A stretch of 64,000 nucleotides of DNA from Brevibacterium jeotgali (GTDB lineage Bacteria; Actinomycetota; Actinomycetes; Actinomycetales; Brevibacteriaceae): NCBI RefSeq assembly GCF_900169175.1, contig NZ_FXZM01000012.1, positions 62,001 through 126,000 of the forward strand. Direction: 5' to 3'. Both the position numbers and the translations under genes were made by a program. Below, piece by piece: positions 45,849 to 55,859 of this stretch. The notes beneath the pieces were generated by a model, which was given only the letters and a program-made list of their open reading frames with translations, was not told the DNA's origin and did no database searches. The stretch's first letter is position 1; each line of letters begins with the position of its first letter.

Positions 45849-45882
45849 GGACCCGGGCATCGCGCCAGCGATGCCCGGGTCC
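45849..45882 (+). terminator. rne terminator
   Basis: A 15-bp perfect stem (45849-45863 with 45868-45882), loop GCCA, followed by a pyrimidine-rich TTACCTTTTC run. This is a classical intrinsic terminator. Confidence 0.85.
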
Positions 45883-45957
45883 TTACCTTTTCGGTGATCT
45901 GTTCATGTCTGCACAGGTAACAATCAGGTAAACAGTGCCGTGTTGTCCGGCCCGGAG

Positions 45958-45987
45958 TGTGACGTGAGTCATGTGCACTTGTAGTGT
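45958..45987 (+). promoter_or_regulatory. promoter of the AGCS symporter gene
   Basis: TGTGAC (45958-45963) and TAGTGT (45982-45987) are separated by 18 bases. The ATG at 45996 lies eight bases after the -10, so the transcript is probably leaderless. Confidence 0.55.
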
Positions 45988-45995
45988 CTGTGACC

Positions 45996-47570
45996 ATGAA
46001 CACACAGACTCTGGCGCACGTGAGCGCGCAGCCTGCCGGACAGGAGCAGGTCGTCAAGATCGAAGAGGCCGTCAACGGCGTCCTCGAACCTGTCGTCACG
46101 GCCATCGGCAATGTCGTCTTCTTCGCCGTGGGGCCCGTCCCCATCGTCGTGATCTGGCTGATCGTCGCCGCCGTCGTCTTCACGATCTACTTCGGCTTCA
46201 TCCAGATCCGCGGCTTCAAAGTCGGACTCGAAGTCGTCTCCGGCAGGTACTCCAGCCCCAGCGACCCCGGTGAGGTCACGCACTTCCAGGCTCTGACGTC
46301 GGCAGTCTCGGGCACCGTCGGCCTGGGCAACATCGCCGGTGTGGGGGCCGCGCTCGCCATGGGCGGCCCCGGCGCGGCGTTCTGGATGATCATCGCCGGG
46401 CTGCTCGGCATGTGCACGAAGTTCGTGGAGTGCACCCTCGGCGTGAAGTACCGCGAGATCGACGCCGACGGAGTCGTCAACGGCGGCCCCTTCAAGTACC
46501 TCCCCGTGGCCTTCAAGAAGTTCCCCCGCGCCGTGGCCAGCGCACTGACCGGCTTCTTCGCCATCGCCATCCTGGTCTTCGGTGTGGCCGGCGGCGGCAT
46601 GTTCCAGGCCAATCAGACCTATGTGCAGCTTCGCGAGGTCTCCGGCGGCGAGCAGAGCATCATCGCCGGGCCGACGGGTGGGCTGGTCATCGGCCTCCTC
46701 ATCGCGTTCGTGGTCGGCCTCGTGATCCTCGGCGGGATCAAGTCGATCGGCAGGGTCACCAGTCGGCTCGTGCCGGCGATGGGCATCTTCTACGTGATCT
46801 CCTGCCTCATCGTCATCTTCGGCAACCTGGACCAGGTCGGCCCGGCACTCGCCACGATCGTCTCGGGCGCCTTCTCCATGGACAGTGTGGCCGGCGGCAT
46901 CTTCGGCACCATGGTCGTGGGCTTCCAGCGGGCGGCATTCTCCAATGAAGCCGGCATCGGCTCCGCGCCGATCGCGCACTCGGCGGTGAAGACCCGTCGT
47001 CCGGTCTCCGAGGGCTTCGTCGCCCTCCTGGAGCCGTTCCTCGACACGATCGTCGTCTGCCTCATGACGGCACTCACGATCGTCATCGCCGCGGGCGCGG
47101 CGTACGACGGTGCACTGGCTGAGTTCGCAGAGACCGGGCTCTCCCCGGACGGCGTGTCGCTCGTCTCGGCCGGGTTCGCGACCATCTCGCCGTGGTGGCC
47201 GGTGTTCCTCGCCTTCGCGGTCATGCTGTTCGCGATCTCGACCCTCATCACGTGGGCGTACTACGGCCAGAAGGCGTGGCACTACCTCTTCGGCCGCCGG
47301 AAGTCCTCGGACGTCGTGTTCCGCTGCATCCTGCTCGCCTTCATCATCATCGGCTGCATCGCCTCCTTCGGGCAGATCGTGAACTTCGCCGATGCCGCAC
47401 TGTTCTGCTGTGCATTCGTGAACATCCTCGGCCTCTACATCCTCATGCCGGTCGTCAAGCGTGAGATGAAGGAGTACCTGGCCGATCGGAAGTCCGGCAA
47501 GCTCCACGAGCTGGGCGCCGAAGACGATGCGCACCTGCAGAGGATCAGGGAGGAGCAGGGCAATGCCTGA
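45996..47570 (+). CDS. alanine/glycine:cation symporter (AGCS family)
   Basis: 524 residues with about eleven membrane segments. The AGCS signature is seen in SGTVGLGNIAGVG and GRYSSPSDPGEVTHFQAL, and FSNEAGIGSAPIAHSA is the second family motif. It imports alanine or glycine with Na+ or H+. A GTG at 45984 is in frame but the leaderless ATG at 45996 is preferred. It is flanked by terminators and stands alone. Confidence 0.92.
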   Translation: MNTQTLAHVSAQPAGQEQVVKIEEAVNGVLEPVVTAIGNVVFFAVGPVPIVVIWLIVAAVVFTIYFGFIQIRGFKVGLEVVSGRYSSPSDPGEVTHFQALTSAVSGTVGLGNIAGVGAALAMGGPGAAFWMIIAGLLGMCTKFVECTLGVKYREIDADGVVNGGPFKYLPVAFKKFPRAVASALTGFFAIAILVFGVAGGGMFQANQTYVQLREVSGGEQSIIAGPTGGLVIGLLIAFVVGLVILGGIKSIGRVTSRLVPAMGIFYVISCLIVIFGNLDQVGPALATIVSGAFSMDSVAGGIFGTMVVGFQRAAFSNEAGIGSAPIAHSAVKTRRPVSEGFVALLEPFLDTIVVCLMTALTIVIAAGAAYDGALAEFAETGLSPDGVSLVSAGFATISPWWPVFLAFAVMLFAISTLITWAYYGQKAWHYLFGRRKSSDVVFRCILLAFIIIGCIASFGQIVNFADAALFCCAFVNILGLYILMPVVKREMKEYLADRKSGKLHELGAEDDAHLQRIREEQGNA

Positions 47571-47601
47571 CCCGCGTCACTGATCAGGTCTCCTCTCAGA
47601 C

Positions 47602-47639
47602 GCGCTGCGCGCCTCGGCACACGCCGGGGCGCGCAGCGC
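47602..47639 (+). terminator. terminator after the AGCS gene
   Basis: A 12-bp outer stem (47602-47613 with 47628-47639) with one mismatch and a 4-bp inner stem. It is followed only by mixed sequence. Confidence 0.6.
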
Positions 47640-47722
47640 TGTATCGTGGGGGCTCGAGGAGCGTCGGGCGCCCGTCAGGGGCGTCGACGGCGACCCGTGA
47701 CACCGTGGACACAGGAGGCGGA

Positions 47723-48058
47723 ATGGCCGATATCCCCCGAGAGCTCGCCTCTCTGCGCGACAGCATCGACAATCTCGATGCGGTTCTCATCCACGTTCTG
47801 GCGGAGCGGTTCAAGCTGACGGAGCGGGTGGGGCGGCTCAAGGCGGAGCACGAGCTCCCGGCTGCGGACCCGGGACGCGAGGCCCGCCAGGTGGCGCGGC
47901 TGCGGACGCTCGCTGAGGAGGCGCACCTCGACCCTGAGTTCGCGGAGACGTTCCTCGCCTTCATCGTCGCAGAGGTCATCCGCCACCACGAGCGGATCGC
48001 CGACGAGGCCCGCGGGGCCGGCGGCGGAGACGCCCCAGGGGGCGAGCCCTCGCTTTGA
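47723..48058 (+). CDS. chorismate mutase, AroQ type
   Basis: 111 residues, all helical. The arginine and lysine positions of AroQ are visible (LRDSIDNLD, GRLKAEH, DPGREARQ) and FIVAEVIRHHERI forms the last helix. It converts chorismate to prephenate. GGAGG is four bases before the ATG; a GTG at 47705 is also in frame. It precedes rplU, with a strong rplU promoter at its 3' end. Confidence 0.85.
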   Translation: MADIPRELASLRDSIDNLDAVLIHVLAERFKLTERVGRLKAEHELPAADPGREARQVARLRTLAEEAHLDPEFAETFLAFIVAEVIRHHERIADEARGAGGGDAPGGEPSL

Positions 48059-48084
48059 CCGCTGATCCACCCGTGCGCTAAGGT
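48055..48084 (+). promoter_or_regulatory. promoter of rplU-rpmA
   Basis: TTGACC (48055-48060) and TAAGGT (48079-48084) are separated by 18 bases. The -35 overlaps the chorismate mutase stop codon. The predicted start near 48091 gives a leader of about 160 bases. Confidence 0.65.
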
Positions 48085-48085
48085 T

Positions 48086-48114
48086 GCTCGTCGGTGCTCT
48101 GAGCACCGACGAGC
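48086..48114 (+). terminator. 13-bp hairpin after chorismate mutase, at the rplU transcription start
   Basis: Arms 48086-48098 and 48102-48114 are perfect complements with a 3-base loop. It overlaps the predicted rplU start, so it can end the chorismate mutase transcript while leaving the rplU transcript without its full left arm. Confidence 0.55.
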
Positions 48115-48249
48115 AGATCCCCCCTCGTAATGGGACCTCCGGGATCAGCCGGTCCCCACCGGCGCCGGAATCCAAGGAGGGGTCGCTCCGCACATGGAGA
48201 AGCCGCGCGGCATACGGCCGCGCGCAGGAGTGAAGCGAGAGGTACGCAC

Positions 48250-48558
48250 ATGGTCTACGCCATCGTCCGCGTCGGCGGCCATCAGGAGAAGGTCAGCGTC
48301 GGCGACGTCATCACCGTCAATCGGATCAAGGCGGAGGCCGGCGATTCCGTCGAGCTCCCCGCAGTCCTCCACGTGGATGGCGATACCGTCACCACGGCTG
48401 CAGATGCGCTGTCGAAGATCTCGGTCTCCGCAGAGGTTCAGAACGAACTCCGCGGACCCAAGATCGTCATCCAGAAGTACAAGAACAAGACGGGTTACAA
48501 GAAGCGTCAGGGCCACCGCCAGGACCTCACCCGACTCAAGATCACCGGCATCGCCTGA
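48250..48558 (+). CDS. rplU: 50S ribosomal protein L21
   Basis: 102 residues, normal for L21. [15 protein letters not shown] opens the family pattern and the C-terminus carries [16 protein letters not shown], the rRNA-binding basic region. GAGAGG precedes the ATG. It leads the rplU-rpmA unit; the leader also contains a GGTCCCCACCGG structure and AAGGAGG at 48173, which may be regulatory. Confidence 0.96.
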   Translation: MVYAIVRVGGHQEKVSVGDVITVNRIKAEAGDSVELPAVLHVDGDTVTTAADALSKISVSAEVQNELRGPKIVIQKYKNKTGYKKRQGHRQDLTRLKITGIA

Positions 48559-48587
48559 GCGACAGCGACATCTGAAGGAGAATACCC

Positions 48588-48839
48588 ATGGCAACAAAGA
48601 AGGGCGCAAGCTCCACGAAGAACGGCCGCGACTCGAATGCCCAGCGCCTCGGCGTGAAGCGCTTCGGCGGCCAGGTCGTCAGCGCGGGCGAGATCCTCGT
48701 CCGCCAGCGCGGCACTGCCTTCCACCCCGGCGCGAATGTGGGGCGCGGCAAGGACGACACGCTGTTCGCGCTGTCGGCCGGCACTGTCGAGTTCGGCGCG
48801 AAGGGCGGCCGCAAGGTCGTCAACATCCTCGCGGGCTGA
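48588..48839 (+). CDS. rpmA: 50S ribosomal protein L27
   Basis: 83 residues. Starts [20 protein letters not shown], the tail that reaches the peptidyl transferase centre, with no N-terminal cleavage extension. GAAGGAGA precedes the ATG. It follows rplU by 29 bases. Confidence 0.96.
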   Translation: MATKKGASSTKNGRDSNAQRLGVKRFGGQVVSAGEILVRQRGTAFHPGANVGRGKDDTLFALSAGTVEFGAKGGRKVVNILAG

Positions 48840-48866
48840 TACCAGCACCTCTGCGAACCGCAGTAC

Positions 48867-48900
48867 GAGCGGGGCGAGTCGATCACGACTCGCCCCGCTC
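48867..48900 (+). terminator. rpmA terminator
   Basis: A 15-bp perfect stem (48867-48881 with 48886-48900) and 4-base loop, followed by a short CTGCGTTCTC run. Confidence 0.75.
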
Positions 48901-49004
48901 CTGCGTTCTCCGACCCGTACGGTGCGTGGGATCGGCCACCACCGTAGGATCGTGGGTGCGCCCCACCTCCGTCATCCCGTCCCTTCCATCCCTGTGAGGC
49001 ACCC

Positions 49005-50594
49005 ATGGCCACTGAGTTCATCGACCGCGTCACCCTGCACATCGCAGGCGGCGACGGCGGAAATGGCTGCGTCTCCATCAGACGTGAGAAGTTCAAGCCT
49101 CTGGGCGGCCCCGACGGTGCGAACGGCGGCGACGGAGGAACCGTCGTGCTCGAGGTCGACTCGCAGACCACGACGCTCCTGCCCTACCACCGCTCCCCGC
49201 ACCGCAGGGCAGCTCACGGTGGAATCGGCAAGGGCGATCTGCGCCACGGTGCCGACGGAGGCGAGCTGGTCCTCCCCGTTCCAGAGGGCACCGTCGTGAA
49301 GACGAAGACCGGTGAGGTGCTGGCGGACCTGGTGGGCCACGGGACGCGCTACATCGCCGCTGCGGGCGGACGTGGCGGTCTCGGCAACGCCGCACTCGCG
49401 TCGAGGAAGCGCAAGGCTCCAGGCTTCGCTCTGCTCGGGATTCCGGGGGAGGAGCGCTCGCTCGTCCTCGAGATCAAGTCGGTGGCGGACATCGCCCTCG
49501 TGGGATTCCCGTCTGCGGGGAAGTCCAGCCTCATCGCGGCGATGTCAGCGGCACGGCCCAAGATCGCGGAGTATCCGTTCACGACTCTGGTGCCCAACCT
49601 CGGTGTCGTGGAGGCGGGCGGGACCCGCTTCACCGTCGCTGATGTCCCCGGCCTCATTCCGGGTGCCGCAGAGGGCAGGGGACTCGGGCTCGAGTTCCTG
49701 CGTCACGTCGAGCGCTGTGCAGGCCTGGTCCACGTGATCGACCTCGCGACGTGGGAGCCCGAACGGGACCCCGTGAACGACCTGCGGGCGATCGAGGCGG
49801 AGCTCTCCGACTACGCAGTCGACATCGCCCACGGCGGTGATCTGCTTCCGCTCGACGAGCGGCCGACCCTCGTCGCCCTCAACAAGATCGACGTGACCGA
49901 TGGTCGGGAGATGGCCGATATGGTGCGCCCCGATCTGGAGGCTGCGGGCTACCGCGTCTTCGAGATCTCCGCCGTGTCGCACGAGGGCCTGCGCGAGCTG
50001 TCGTTCGCGATGGCTGGCCTCGTGGAGGCCGAGCGCGCCCGTCGCGAGGCTGATCCCGAAGTGCCGGAGCGGGTGGTCCTGCGACCTCGCGCGGTCGACG
50101 ACAAGGGCTTCCGCGTCGTCGTCGAGCATGCCGATGATGAGCCCGTCTACCGGATCCTGGGCGACAAGCCCGAGCGATGGATCCTGCAGACGGACTTCGC
50201 CAATGACGAGGCTGTCGGCTATCTGAGCGACCGGCTCGATCGTCTGGGAATCGAGCCGGAGCTCTTCCGTGCCGGTGCGGTGCCCGGTTCGACGGTCGTC
50301 GTCGGTGCGGGTGACGGAGTCGTCTTCGACTGGGACCCCACGATGGTCGGAGGTGCCGAACTGCTCGGCGGCCGTGGTTCGGACGCACGCTTCGAGGATC
50401 GCACGCGTGCAACGCGCCGCGAGCGCAAGGAAGCATTCCACGACCGTATGGATGCGAAGGCGGCGACCCGCGCGGAGTTCGAGGCTGAGCGCGTCGCGGA
50501 GAACGTGGCCAGGGAGCGCGAGGCTCGTGCGGAGCAGGCTGCCCGCTCTGCACAGGCGCGTGACGAGGACGGCGGCGAGGACGGGCGGTCGTGA
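49005..50594 (+). CDS. obgE: GTPase Obg (ribosome assembly)
   Basis: 529 residues. An N-terminal Obg domain with glycine-rich loops ([19 protein letters not shown]) leads into a G domain with GFPSAGKSS, the TTLVPNLG switch, [12 protein letters not shown], and NKID. A C-terminal OCT domain of ~80 residues ([17 protein letters not shown]) follows, then a charged tail. It assists 50S assembly and growth control. GAGG precedes the ATG. It overlaps proB by four bases. Confidence 0.95.
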   Translation: MATEFIDRVTLHIAGGDGGNGCVSIRREKFKPLGGPDGANGGDGGTVVLEVDSQTTTLLPYHRSPHRRAAHGGIGKGDLRHGADGGELVLPVPEGTVVKTKTGEVLADLVGHGTRYIAAAGGRGGLGNAALASRKRKAPGFALLGIPGEERSLVLEIKSVADIALVGFPSAGKSSLIAAMSAARPKIAEYPFTTLVPNLGVVEAGGTRFTVADVPGLIPGAAEGRGLGLEFLRHVERCAGLVHVIDLATWEPERDPVNDLRAIEAELSDYAVDIAHGGDLLPLDERPTLVALNKIDVTDGREMADMVRPDLEAAGYRVFEISAVSHEGLRELSFAMAGLVEAERARREADPEVPERVVLRPRAVDDKGFRVVVEHADDEPVYRILGDKPERWILQTDFANDEAVGYLSDRLDRLGIEPELFRAGAVPGSTVVVGAGDGVVFDWDPTMVGGAELLGGRGSDARFEDRTRATRRERKEAFHDRMDAKAATRAEFEAERVAENVAREREARAEQAARSAQARDEDGGEDGRS

Positions 50595-51745
50595 TCTCTG
50601 AGGCCCTGACCAGGGCCCAGGTGAGCGAGGCGAAGCGGATCGTCGTGAAGATCGGCTCGTCGTCGCTCACGACGATGGCGGACGGGCTCGACCACGACCG
50701 GCTGCGCCGGATCGCAGACGTCCTGGGCGCCGAACGCGCCGCCGGCCGGGAGGTCGTCCTGGTGTCGTCCGGAGCTGTCGCCGCAGGACTCGATCCGATG
50801 GGCATTTCCCGGCGCCCCAAGGACCAGGCGACGAAGCAGGCTGCCGCGGGAGTGGGACAGAGTCTTCTGATGGCGGCCTACACCCAGGCGCTGGCCGCGC
50901 ATCGACTGGTCCCCGCGCAGGTGCTGCTCACGGCCGACGATCTCATCCACCGCGCGAAGTACCGCAATGCCCAACGCGCCGTCGAGCGCATGCTGTCTTT
51001 GGGGATCTTCCCCATCGTGAACGAGAACGACGCAGTCGTCTCCCACGGCGTGCGGTTCGGTGACAACGACCGGCTCTCGGCACTGGTCGCCCACCTCATC
51101 CATGCGGAGGCGCTCGTCCTCCTCTCCGACGTCGATGCGCTGTGCACCGCGCCGCCGGGGACTCCGGGCAGCGAGCGGGTGCCGTTCGTATCGGGCCCCG
51201 AGCATCTGGAGGAGCTGAGCATCGGCGGCACCGGTGCGGCAGGGACCGGGACCGGTGGAATGGTGACCAAGGTCCAGGCCGCGACGATGGCGGCCGACTC
51301 CGGGATCGCCACCATCCTCACGTCGGCAGACCGCGTGGCGGAGGCCGTCGCGGGCGACGACGTCGGAACGGCCTTCGGCGTGACCCACCGCCGACGATCC
51401 ACGCGTCTCCTGTGGTTGGCGCATCTCGCGCAGAAGCACGGGACCGTGCACGTGGACGAGGGTGCGGCCCGAGCGGTGTCGGAGAGGGGCCGGTCCCTCC
51501 TCGCCGTCGGTGTGACGGGTGCGGACGGCGGCTTCGACGCGGGCGATCCCGTGGACGTCCGCGGTCCCGATAGCGCGCTCGTGGCGCGCGGCATCGTCAA
51601 CTTCGCCGAGGACGAACTCCCCGCGATGCTCGGGAAGTCGTCGGAGGAGTTGGGCAACACTCTCGGGGCGGACTACCGTAGAGAGGTCATCCACCGGAAC
51701 GACATGGTCCTCACGGACGCGGTTTTCGAGCAAGGGGAACAATGA
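50591..51745 (+). CDS. proB: glutamate 5-kinase
   Basis: 384 residues from a GTG in a GTGA overlap with obgE. The kinase domain has [25 protein letters not shown] and [12 protein letters not shown]. The C-terminal ~75 residues form a PUA domain. It catalyses the first step of proline synthesis and is usually inhibited by proline. It overlaps proA by four bases. Confidence 0.95.
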   Translation: MISEALTRAQVSEAKRIVVKIGSSSLTTMADGLDHDRLRRIADVLGAERAAGREVVLVSSGAVAAGLDPMGISRRPKDQATKQAAAGVGQSLLMAAYTQALAAHRLVPAQVLLTADDLIHRAKYRNAQRAVERMLSLGIFPIVNENDAVVSHGVRFGDNDRLSALVAHLIHAEALVLLSDVDALCTAPPGTPGSERVPFVSGPEHLEELSIGGTGAAGTGTGGMVTKVQAATMAADSGIATILTSADRVAEAVAGDDVGTAFGVTHRRRSTRLLWLAHLAQKHGTVHVDEGAARAVSERGRSLLAVGVTGADGGFDAGDPVDVRGPDSALVARGIVNFAEDELPAMLGKSSEELGNTLGADYRREVIHRNDMVLTDAVFEQGEQ

Positions 51746-53025
51746 CGACTGACATCAGCCCACGGGTGGTCCGCGGGGTCACGCGTGTCGTGGCGGCGGC
51801 GAAGGGGGCGTCCAGCGGTGTTGCCCAGGCATCGACGCGTCTCAAGGACGAAGCGCTCGAAGCGATCGCGCGGAGTCTGGAAGAGAATGTCGAGGACATC
51901 CTGGCGGCGAACGCAGAGGACATCGAGACTGCGCGCAAGCGCGGGATCGACGAGCCGCTCATCGACCGCCTGAGCCTGTCGGAAGCAAGGATCCTGGACA
52001 TCGCAGGCGCTGTCCGCGAAGTCATTCGACTGCCCGATCCGGTGGGAACGGTGGAGCACGGCAGGACGATGCCCAATGGGATGCGCGTCTCGCAGGAGCG
52101 CGTACCGGTCGGAGTCGTCGGTGCGATCTACGAAGCGCGCCCGAACGTCACGGTCGACATCGCGGCGCTCGCGCTCAAGTCCGGCAACGCGGTGGTCCTG
52201 AGGGGCGGGTCCGCAGCCCGTTCGTCGAACACGCTCCTCATCGAACTCCTCCGCAAGGCTGCGGAGTCCGTCGGGCTGCCCGCGGCGAGCGTGAGCGGGA
52301 TCGACGAATTCGGCCGCGACGGCACGACCGTGCTCATGCAGGCACGGGACTATGTGGACCTGCTGATCCCGCGCGGGGGAGCGGACCTCATCTCCACGGT
52401 GGTGCACGAATCACTGGTCCCCGTCATCGAGACGGGAGTGGGCAACGTGCACATGTTCGTCGACTCTTCTGCCCCGGTCCGGATGGCCACGGATCTCGTC
52501 CTCAACTCGAAGACGCATCGTCCCAGCGTCTGCAATGCGCTGGAGAACCTGCTGATCCATGAGAAGGCTGCCAAGCGGGTGCTGCCGAAGATCCTCACGG
52601 CGCTGCACGCGGCCGGCGTCGTGGTGCGTGCAGACAAGTCCGTCGAGGAGTTCGCTCCGGAGGGCATGAAGATCCGGCGCGTCACACGGCGGGACTGGGC
52701 CAAGGAGTACCTCGGCCTCGAACTGGCCGTGAAGCTGGTGGCGAACGTCGACGAGGCGATCGAGCACATCCACGCGTACACCTCCGGCCACACCGAAGTC
52801 ATCGTGACGAACGACCTGTCGAATGCCGACACCTTCGTCCAGGCGGTCGACGCCGCGGCTGTGGGAGTCAATGTCTCGACCCGCTTCACCGATGGCGGAC
52901 AGCTCGGTCTGGGTGCCGAGGTCGGGATCTCGACGCAGAAGCTCCACGCACGGGGTCCGATGGGCCTCGACGCGCTCACGACCACCAAATGGATCATGCG
53001 CGGCAGCGGGCAGATCCGCACGTAG
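51742..53025 (+). CDS. proA: glutamate-5-semialdehyde dehydrogenase (gamma-glutamyl phosphate reductase)
   Basis: 427 residues. The aldehyde dehydrogenase-like fold carries GVVGAIYEARPNVT, LRGGSAARSSN and the catalytic cysteine in RPSVCNALEN. It makes the second intermediate of proline synthesis and works with ProB as a complex. The start is coupled to proB. Confidence 0.95.
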   Translation: MTTDISPRVVRGVTRVVAAAKGASSGVAQASTRLKDEALEAIARSLEENVEDILAANAEDIETARKRGIDEPLIDRLSLSEARILDIAGAVREVIRLPDPVGTVEHGRTMPNGMRVSQERVPVGVVGAIYEARPNVTVDIAALALKSGNAVVLRGGSAARSSNTLLIELLRKAAESVGLPAASVSGIDEFGRDGTTVLMQARDYVDLLIPRGGADLISTVVHESLVPVIETGVGNVHMFVDSSAPVRMATDLVLNSKTHRPSVCNALENLLIHEKAAKRVLPKILTALHAAGVVVRADKSVEEFAPEGMKIRRVTRRDWAKEYLGLELAVKLVANVDEAIEHIHAYTSGHTEVIVTNDLSNADTFVQAVDAAAVGVNVSTRFTDGGQLGLGAEVGISTQKLHARGPMGLDALTTTKWIMRGSGQIRT

Positions 53026-53135
53026 CCGCATGCAGCCGGAGTTCGGGCGGCGGGCCGCTTCTGCAATCGCCGATACGACATGAGAGACTTGTCCCGAACT
53101 ATCGACCACAGACACGAAATCGAAGGACGTAGACC

Positions 53136-53291
53136 ATGGCGACTTCCATCCTCGCTTCCGTTGCGGCGACCCCGCACGTCGTGTACGAGCTCCCGATCCC
53201 TCCGATCGGCTTCGGGCTCATCACCTTCGCGATCCTCATGTTCCTGGGCGTCATCACGCTGTCGTGGAAGGGCATCGCACACCGCCACTGA
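53136..53291 (+). CDS. small membrane protein of 51 residues
   Basis: ATG at 53136 behind GAAGGA, TGA at 53289. Sequence begins MATSILASVAATPHVVY and has one membrane segment (GFGLITFAILMFLGVITLSW, residues ~25-44) ending in a short basic-histidine tail. Such a protein between proA and nadD recurs in related actinobacteria as I recall. Its function is unknown. Codon use is like its neighbours. Confidence 0.72.
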   Translation: MATSILASVAATPHVVYELPIPPIGFGLITFAILMFLGVITLSWKGIAHRH

Positions 53292-53321
53292 TACGTTCGT
53301 CGAACTACGACTTCTCAGCGA

Positions 53322-53942
53322 GTGAATCCCGTCCACGCAGACGTACCGCCCCGCCGCATCGGTGTCATGGGCGGTACTTTCGATCCCATCCACCACGGTC
53401 ACCTCGTCGCCGCGAGCGAAGCAGCGGCGACCTTCGAGTTGGACGAAGTGGTGTTCGTGCCGACCGGCCGGCCATGGCAGAAGGAGGAGCGCCAGGTGTC
53501 CGCCGCGGAGGACCGCTACCTCATGACGGTCATCGCGACGGCATCGAACCCGCGCTTCACGGTGTCGCGTGCGGACATCGATCGACCGGGACACACCTAT
53601 ACGATCGACACGCTGAGGGACCTCCGCCAGGTGTACGGTGAAGGCGCGGACATATTCTTCATCACGGGCGCAGACGCGCTCGCGCAGATCCTGTCGTGGA
53701 AGGATTCGGACGAACTCTTCGCCCTCGCGCACTTCGTGGGCGTATCCCGTCCCGGGCACGCGCTGACCGGCGATGGACTGCCGACCGGCAGGCTCAGTCT
53801 GCTGCAGATCCCAGCGCTCGCGATCTCGTCCACCGAGTGTCGAGAGCGTGCGGAGAAGGATCTGCCCGTCTGGTACCTGGTGCCGGACGGCGTCGTCCAG
53901 TACATCGCTAAGCACAATCTGTACAGGAGTGACATTGGCTGA
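53322..53942 (+). CDS. nadD: nicotinate-nucleotide adenylyltransferase
   Basis: 206 residues from a GTG at 53322. The nucleotidyltransferase motif [12 protein letters not shown] (from residue 17) and the C-terminal ISSTECR are the NadD signatures. It makes deamido-NAD. There is no clear ribosome site; the next ATG at 53367 is inside the conserved GVMGGTF and would be too short. It overlaps the following gene by eight bases. Confidence 0.92.
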   Translation: MNPVHADVPPRRIGVMGGTFDPIHHGHLVAASEAAATFELDEVVFVPTGRPWQKEERQVSAAEDRYLMTVIATASNPRFTVSRADIDRPGHTYTIDTLRDLRQVYGEGADIFFITGADALAQILSWKDSDELFALAHFVGVSRPGHALTGDGLPTGRLSLLQIPALAISSTECRERAEKDLPVWYLVPDGVVQYIAKHNLYRSDIG

Positions 53943-55425
53943 GAAGTTCATGACGCGACGGGAGCGCCGCGAAGCCGAGCGCCGCGCGGCAGACGAGGCG
54001 TACGACGCTCAGCAGTCGCCTGAGGCAGAAGAAGCAGGGGCGCCTGCTGAGACTCTTGACAAGGAGCCGGAGGCGACGACCTCTCCCGCACCGGATGAGG
54101 CGCCTGCGGACGCTCCCGAACCGGAGCCCACGACTCCCGGCACTCCTGCAGGGACTGACGCTCCCGCAGAGACTGACGCTCCCGGAGGCATTGACGCTCC
54201 CGCAGAGACCGACACACCCGCAGAGACTGACACACCCGCAGAGACTCCTGAGGTGCCCCGGTTCGCATCACGCGGCGAGCGCAAGAGGTTCCTGCGCGAG
54301 CACGACCTCCCGTCGGACATCTCGACGGCCGCTATTCCCCAGGTTCTGGCCGAGCGAGATGCAGGAGACGCCACGGCTGAAGCGTCGACAGGAGACGCGC
54401 CCCAGGACGCTTCGGATCAGGACGCTTCGGATCCGGACGGTTCCGGTGGTGGCCAGTCCGCAGCCGGCACTCAGCCAACCGCAGCAGTCGCAGGCACGCC
54501 CGCTGAAGAGTCCGCTGCCACGGCCCCGGAGATCCACGCCGACTCCAGCGCGAACCAGGGGCCCGCAGGGGAAGCAGACGTCGAACCTGCGGGGGTCACA
54601 GACCTCGACGAGAACGTCTCCGAAGCGGAAGAACCGGTCGACGAGGACGTGGAGGCACTGCCGGCCGACGCTGACGCGGCCACAGCACCCGATGCGGCCA
54701 CCGCACCCGGCGCGGCTACAGCACCCGGCACGGTCACGGCACCCGACGCGGCCTCAGCACCCGACGCGGCTTCAGCACAGGCCGACGGCGATACCGACAC
54801 GGATGCTGACCTGGTCGCGGACGAGTCAGCTGAGGGTGCGGACCGGGATGCCGCTGCCGCGAGCGACCCGACGGCAGACTTCGATCTCGCGCGGCATCGC
54901 GTCGATGCGAGCCCGTCCGGCCCCGATTTCGAGACCAGTTCCACGGCCGTCATCGCGCCGTCCGCCATCGGCGACTTCGATGCGCCACTGCGCCGCCGCA
55001 CTCCCGTGGTCAAGCCTCCGACGGGCTCGAACATCCGCGTCGTGACCGGAGCCCTGCCGATCATCACCCCGGAGGACCTCGATGAGAACCCTCCGACGAC
55101 CCCGCTGGCGGCGATCGATGAAGCATCGCTCGGTACCGGCACGTTCAGCACCGCCTCGCGCGCATCAACCGGTCAGGCCACCGTCGCAACCGCCGCTCGC
55201 AGTGACGTGTGGCATGGTGCCGGGGCTGGCGGCGCCGACGAAGAAGAGGACTCCGATGAACTCGAAGAGCCGCCGGCCACGCCCATGAGCGCTCGGTCCG
55301 TGACGAACGAGGACGGCGAGATCCTGGTCGCCGAACGCAATTCCATGGTCCCGTACATCGTCCTGGGCGCTGCGGGCTTCGTCGCCCTCGCCCTGGTCGT
55401 CATCGCTCTGTTCCTGCTCCTCTGA
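53935..55425 (+). CDS. tail-anchored acidic repeat protein between nadD and rsfS
   Basis: 496 residues from a TTG with AGGAG six bases upstream; an ATG at 53950 is an alternative. No signal peptide. Residues 1-110 carry a basic start ([11 protein letters not shown]), then Pro/Ala/Glu/Thr repeats of the form [10 protein letters not shown]. Residues ~255-285 carry six-residue repeats of the type ATAPDA. A middle segment has [21 protein letters not shown]. The last 26 residues are a membrane helix ([20 protein letters not shown]), so the protein is anchored by its C-terminus with the bulk in the cytoplasm. The function is unknown. Confidence 0.72.
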   Translation: MAEKFMTRRERREAERRAADEAYDAQQSPEAEEAGAPAETLDKEPEATTSPAPDEAPADAPEPEPTTPGTPAGTDAPAETDAPGGIDAPAETDTPAETDTPAETPEVPRFASRGERKRFLREHDLPSDISTAAIPQVLAERDAGDATAEASTGDAPQDASDQDASDPDGSGGGQSAAGTQPTAAVAGTPAEESAATAPEIHADSSANQGPAGEADVEPAGVTDLDENVSEAEEPVDEDVEALPADADAATAPDAATAPGAATAPGTVTAPDAASAPDAASAQADGDTDTDADLVADESAEGADRDAAAASDPTADFDLARHRVDASPSGPDFETSSTAVIAPSAIGDFDAPLRRRTPVVKPPTGSNIRVVTGALPIITPEDLDENPPTTPLAAIDEASLGTGTFSTASRASTGQATVATAARSDVWHGAGAGGADEEEDSDELEEPPATPMSARSVTNEDGEILVAERNSMVPYIVLGAAGFVALALVVIALFLLL

Positions 55426-55445
55426 CCGCATCCCGGAAGGACCTT

Positions 55446-55859
55446 GTGTCAGCCACACCTGAAGCCGTCTCCCTCGCCCGATCCGCCGCCTTCGGCGCCG
55501 CTGAGAGGCGCGGATCGGACATCGTCGCGCTGGACGTCAGCGCGCAGCTGGTGATCACGGACGTGTTCGTCGTCGTATCGGCCTCCTCGGAGCGTCAGGT
55601 TGCGGGCATCGTCGATCGAGTCGAAGAGCTCCTGCTCGAGGAGCACGGAGCGAAGCCCGTACGCCGGGAGGGGAAGAGCGGGGGCCGCTGGGTCCTGCTG
55701 GACTTCGCCGATATCGTCGTGCACGTCTTCCATCAGGAGGATCGGGAGTTCTACGCGCTGGAGCGCCTGTGGAAGGACTGCCCCGTGGTCGACGTGGCGG
55801 AGGCCGTCGCCTCGGCCGAGGCCATCGCGCCGGCTGATCCCGGATCCGAGGAGGAGTGA
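55446..55859 (+). CDS. rsfS: ribosomal silencing factor RsfS
   Basis: 137 residues from a GTG behind GGAAGGA. The DUF143 pattern is visible: DIVALDVSAQLVITDVFVVVSAS, GKSGGRWVLLDFADIVVHVFH, REFYALERLW. It binds L14 and blocks subunit joining under nutrient limitation. It overlaps the next gene by four bases. Confidence 0.94.
   Translation: MSATPEAVSLARSAAFGAAERRGSDIVALDVSAQLVITDVFVVVSASSERQVAGIVDRVEELLLEEHGAKPVRREGKSGGRWVLLDFADIVVHVFHQEDREFYALERLWKDCPVVDVAEAVASAEAIAPADPGSEEE

Noticed and set aside
46187..47534. Long antisense frames within the AGCS symporter gene
   Set aside because: They are rich in His, Asp and Arg as expected for the complement of membrane-protein codons, and have no ribosome sites.
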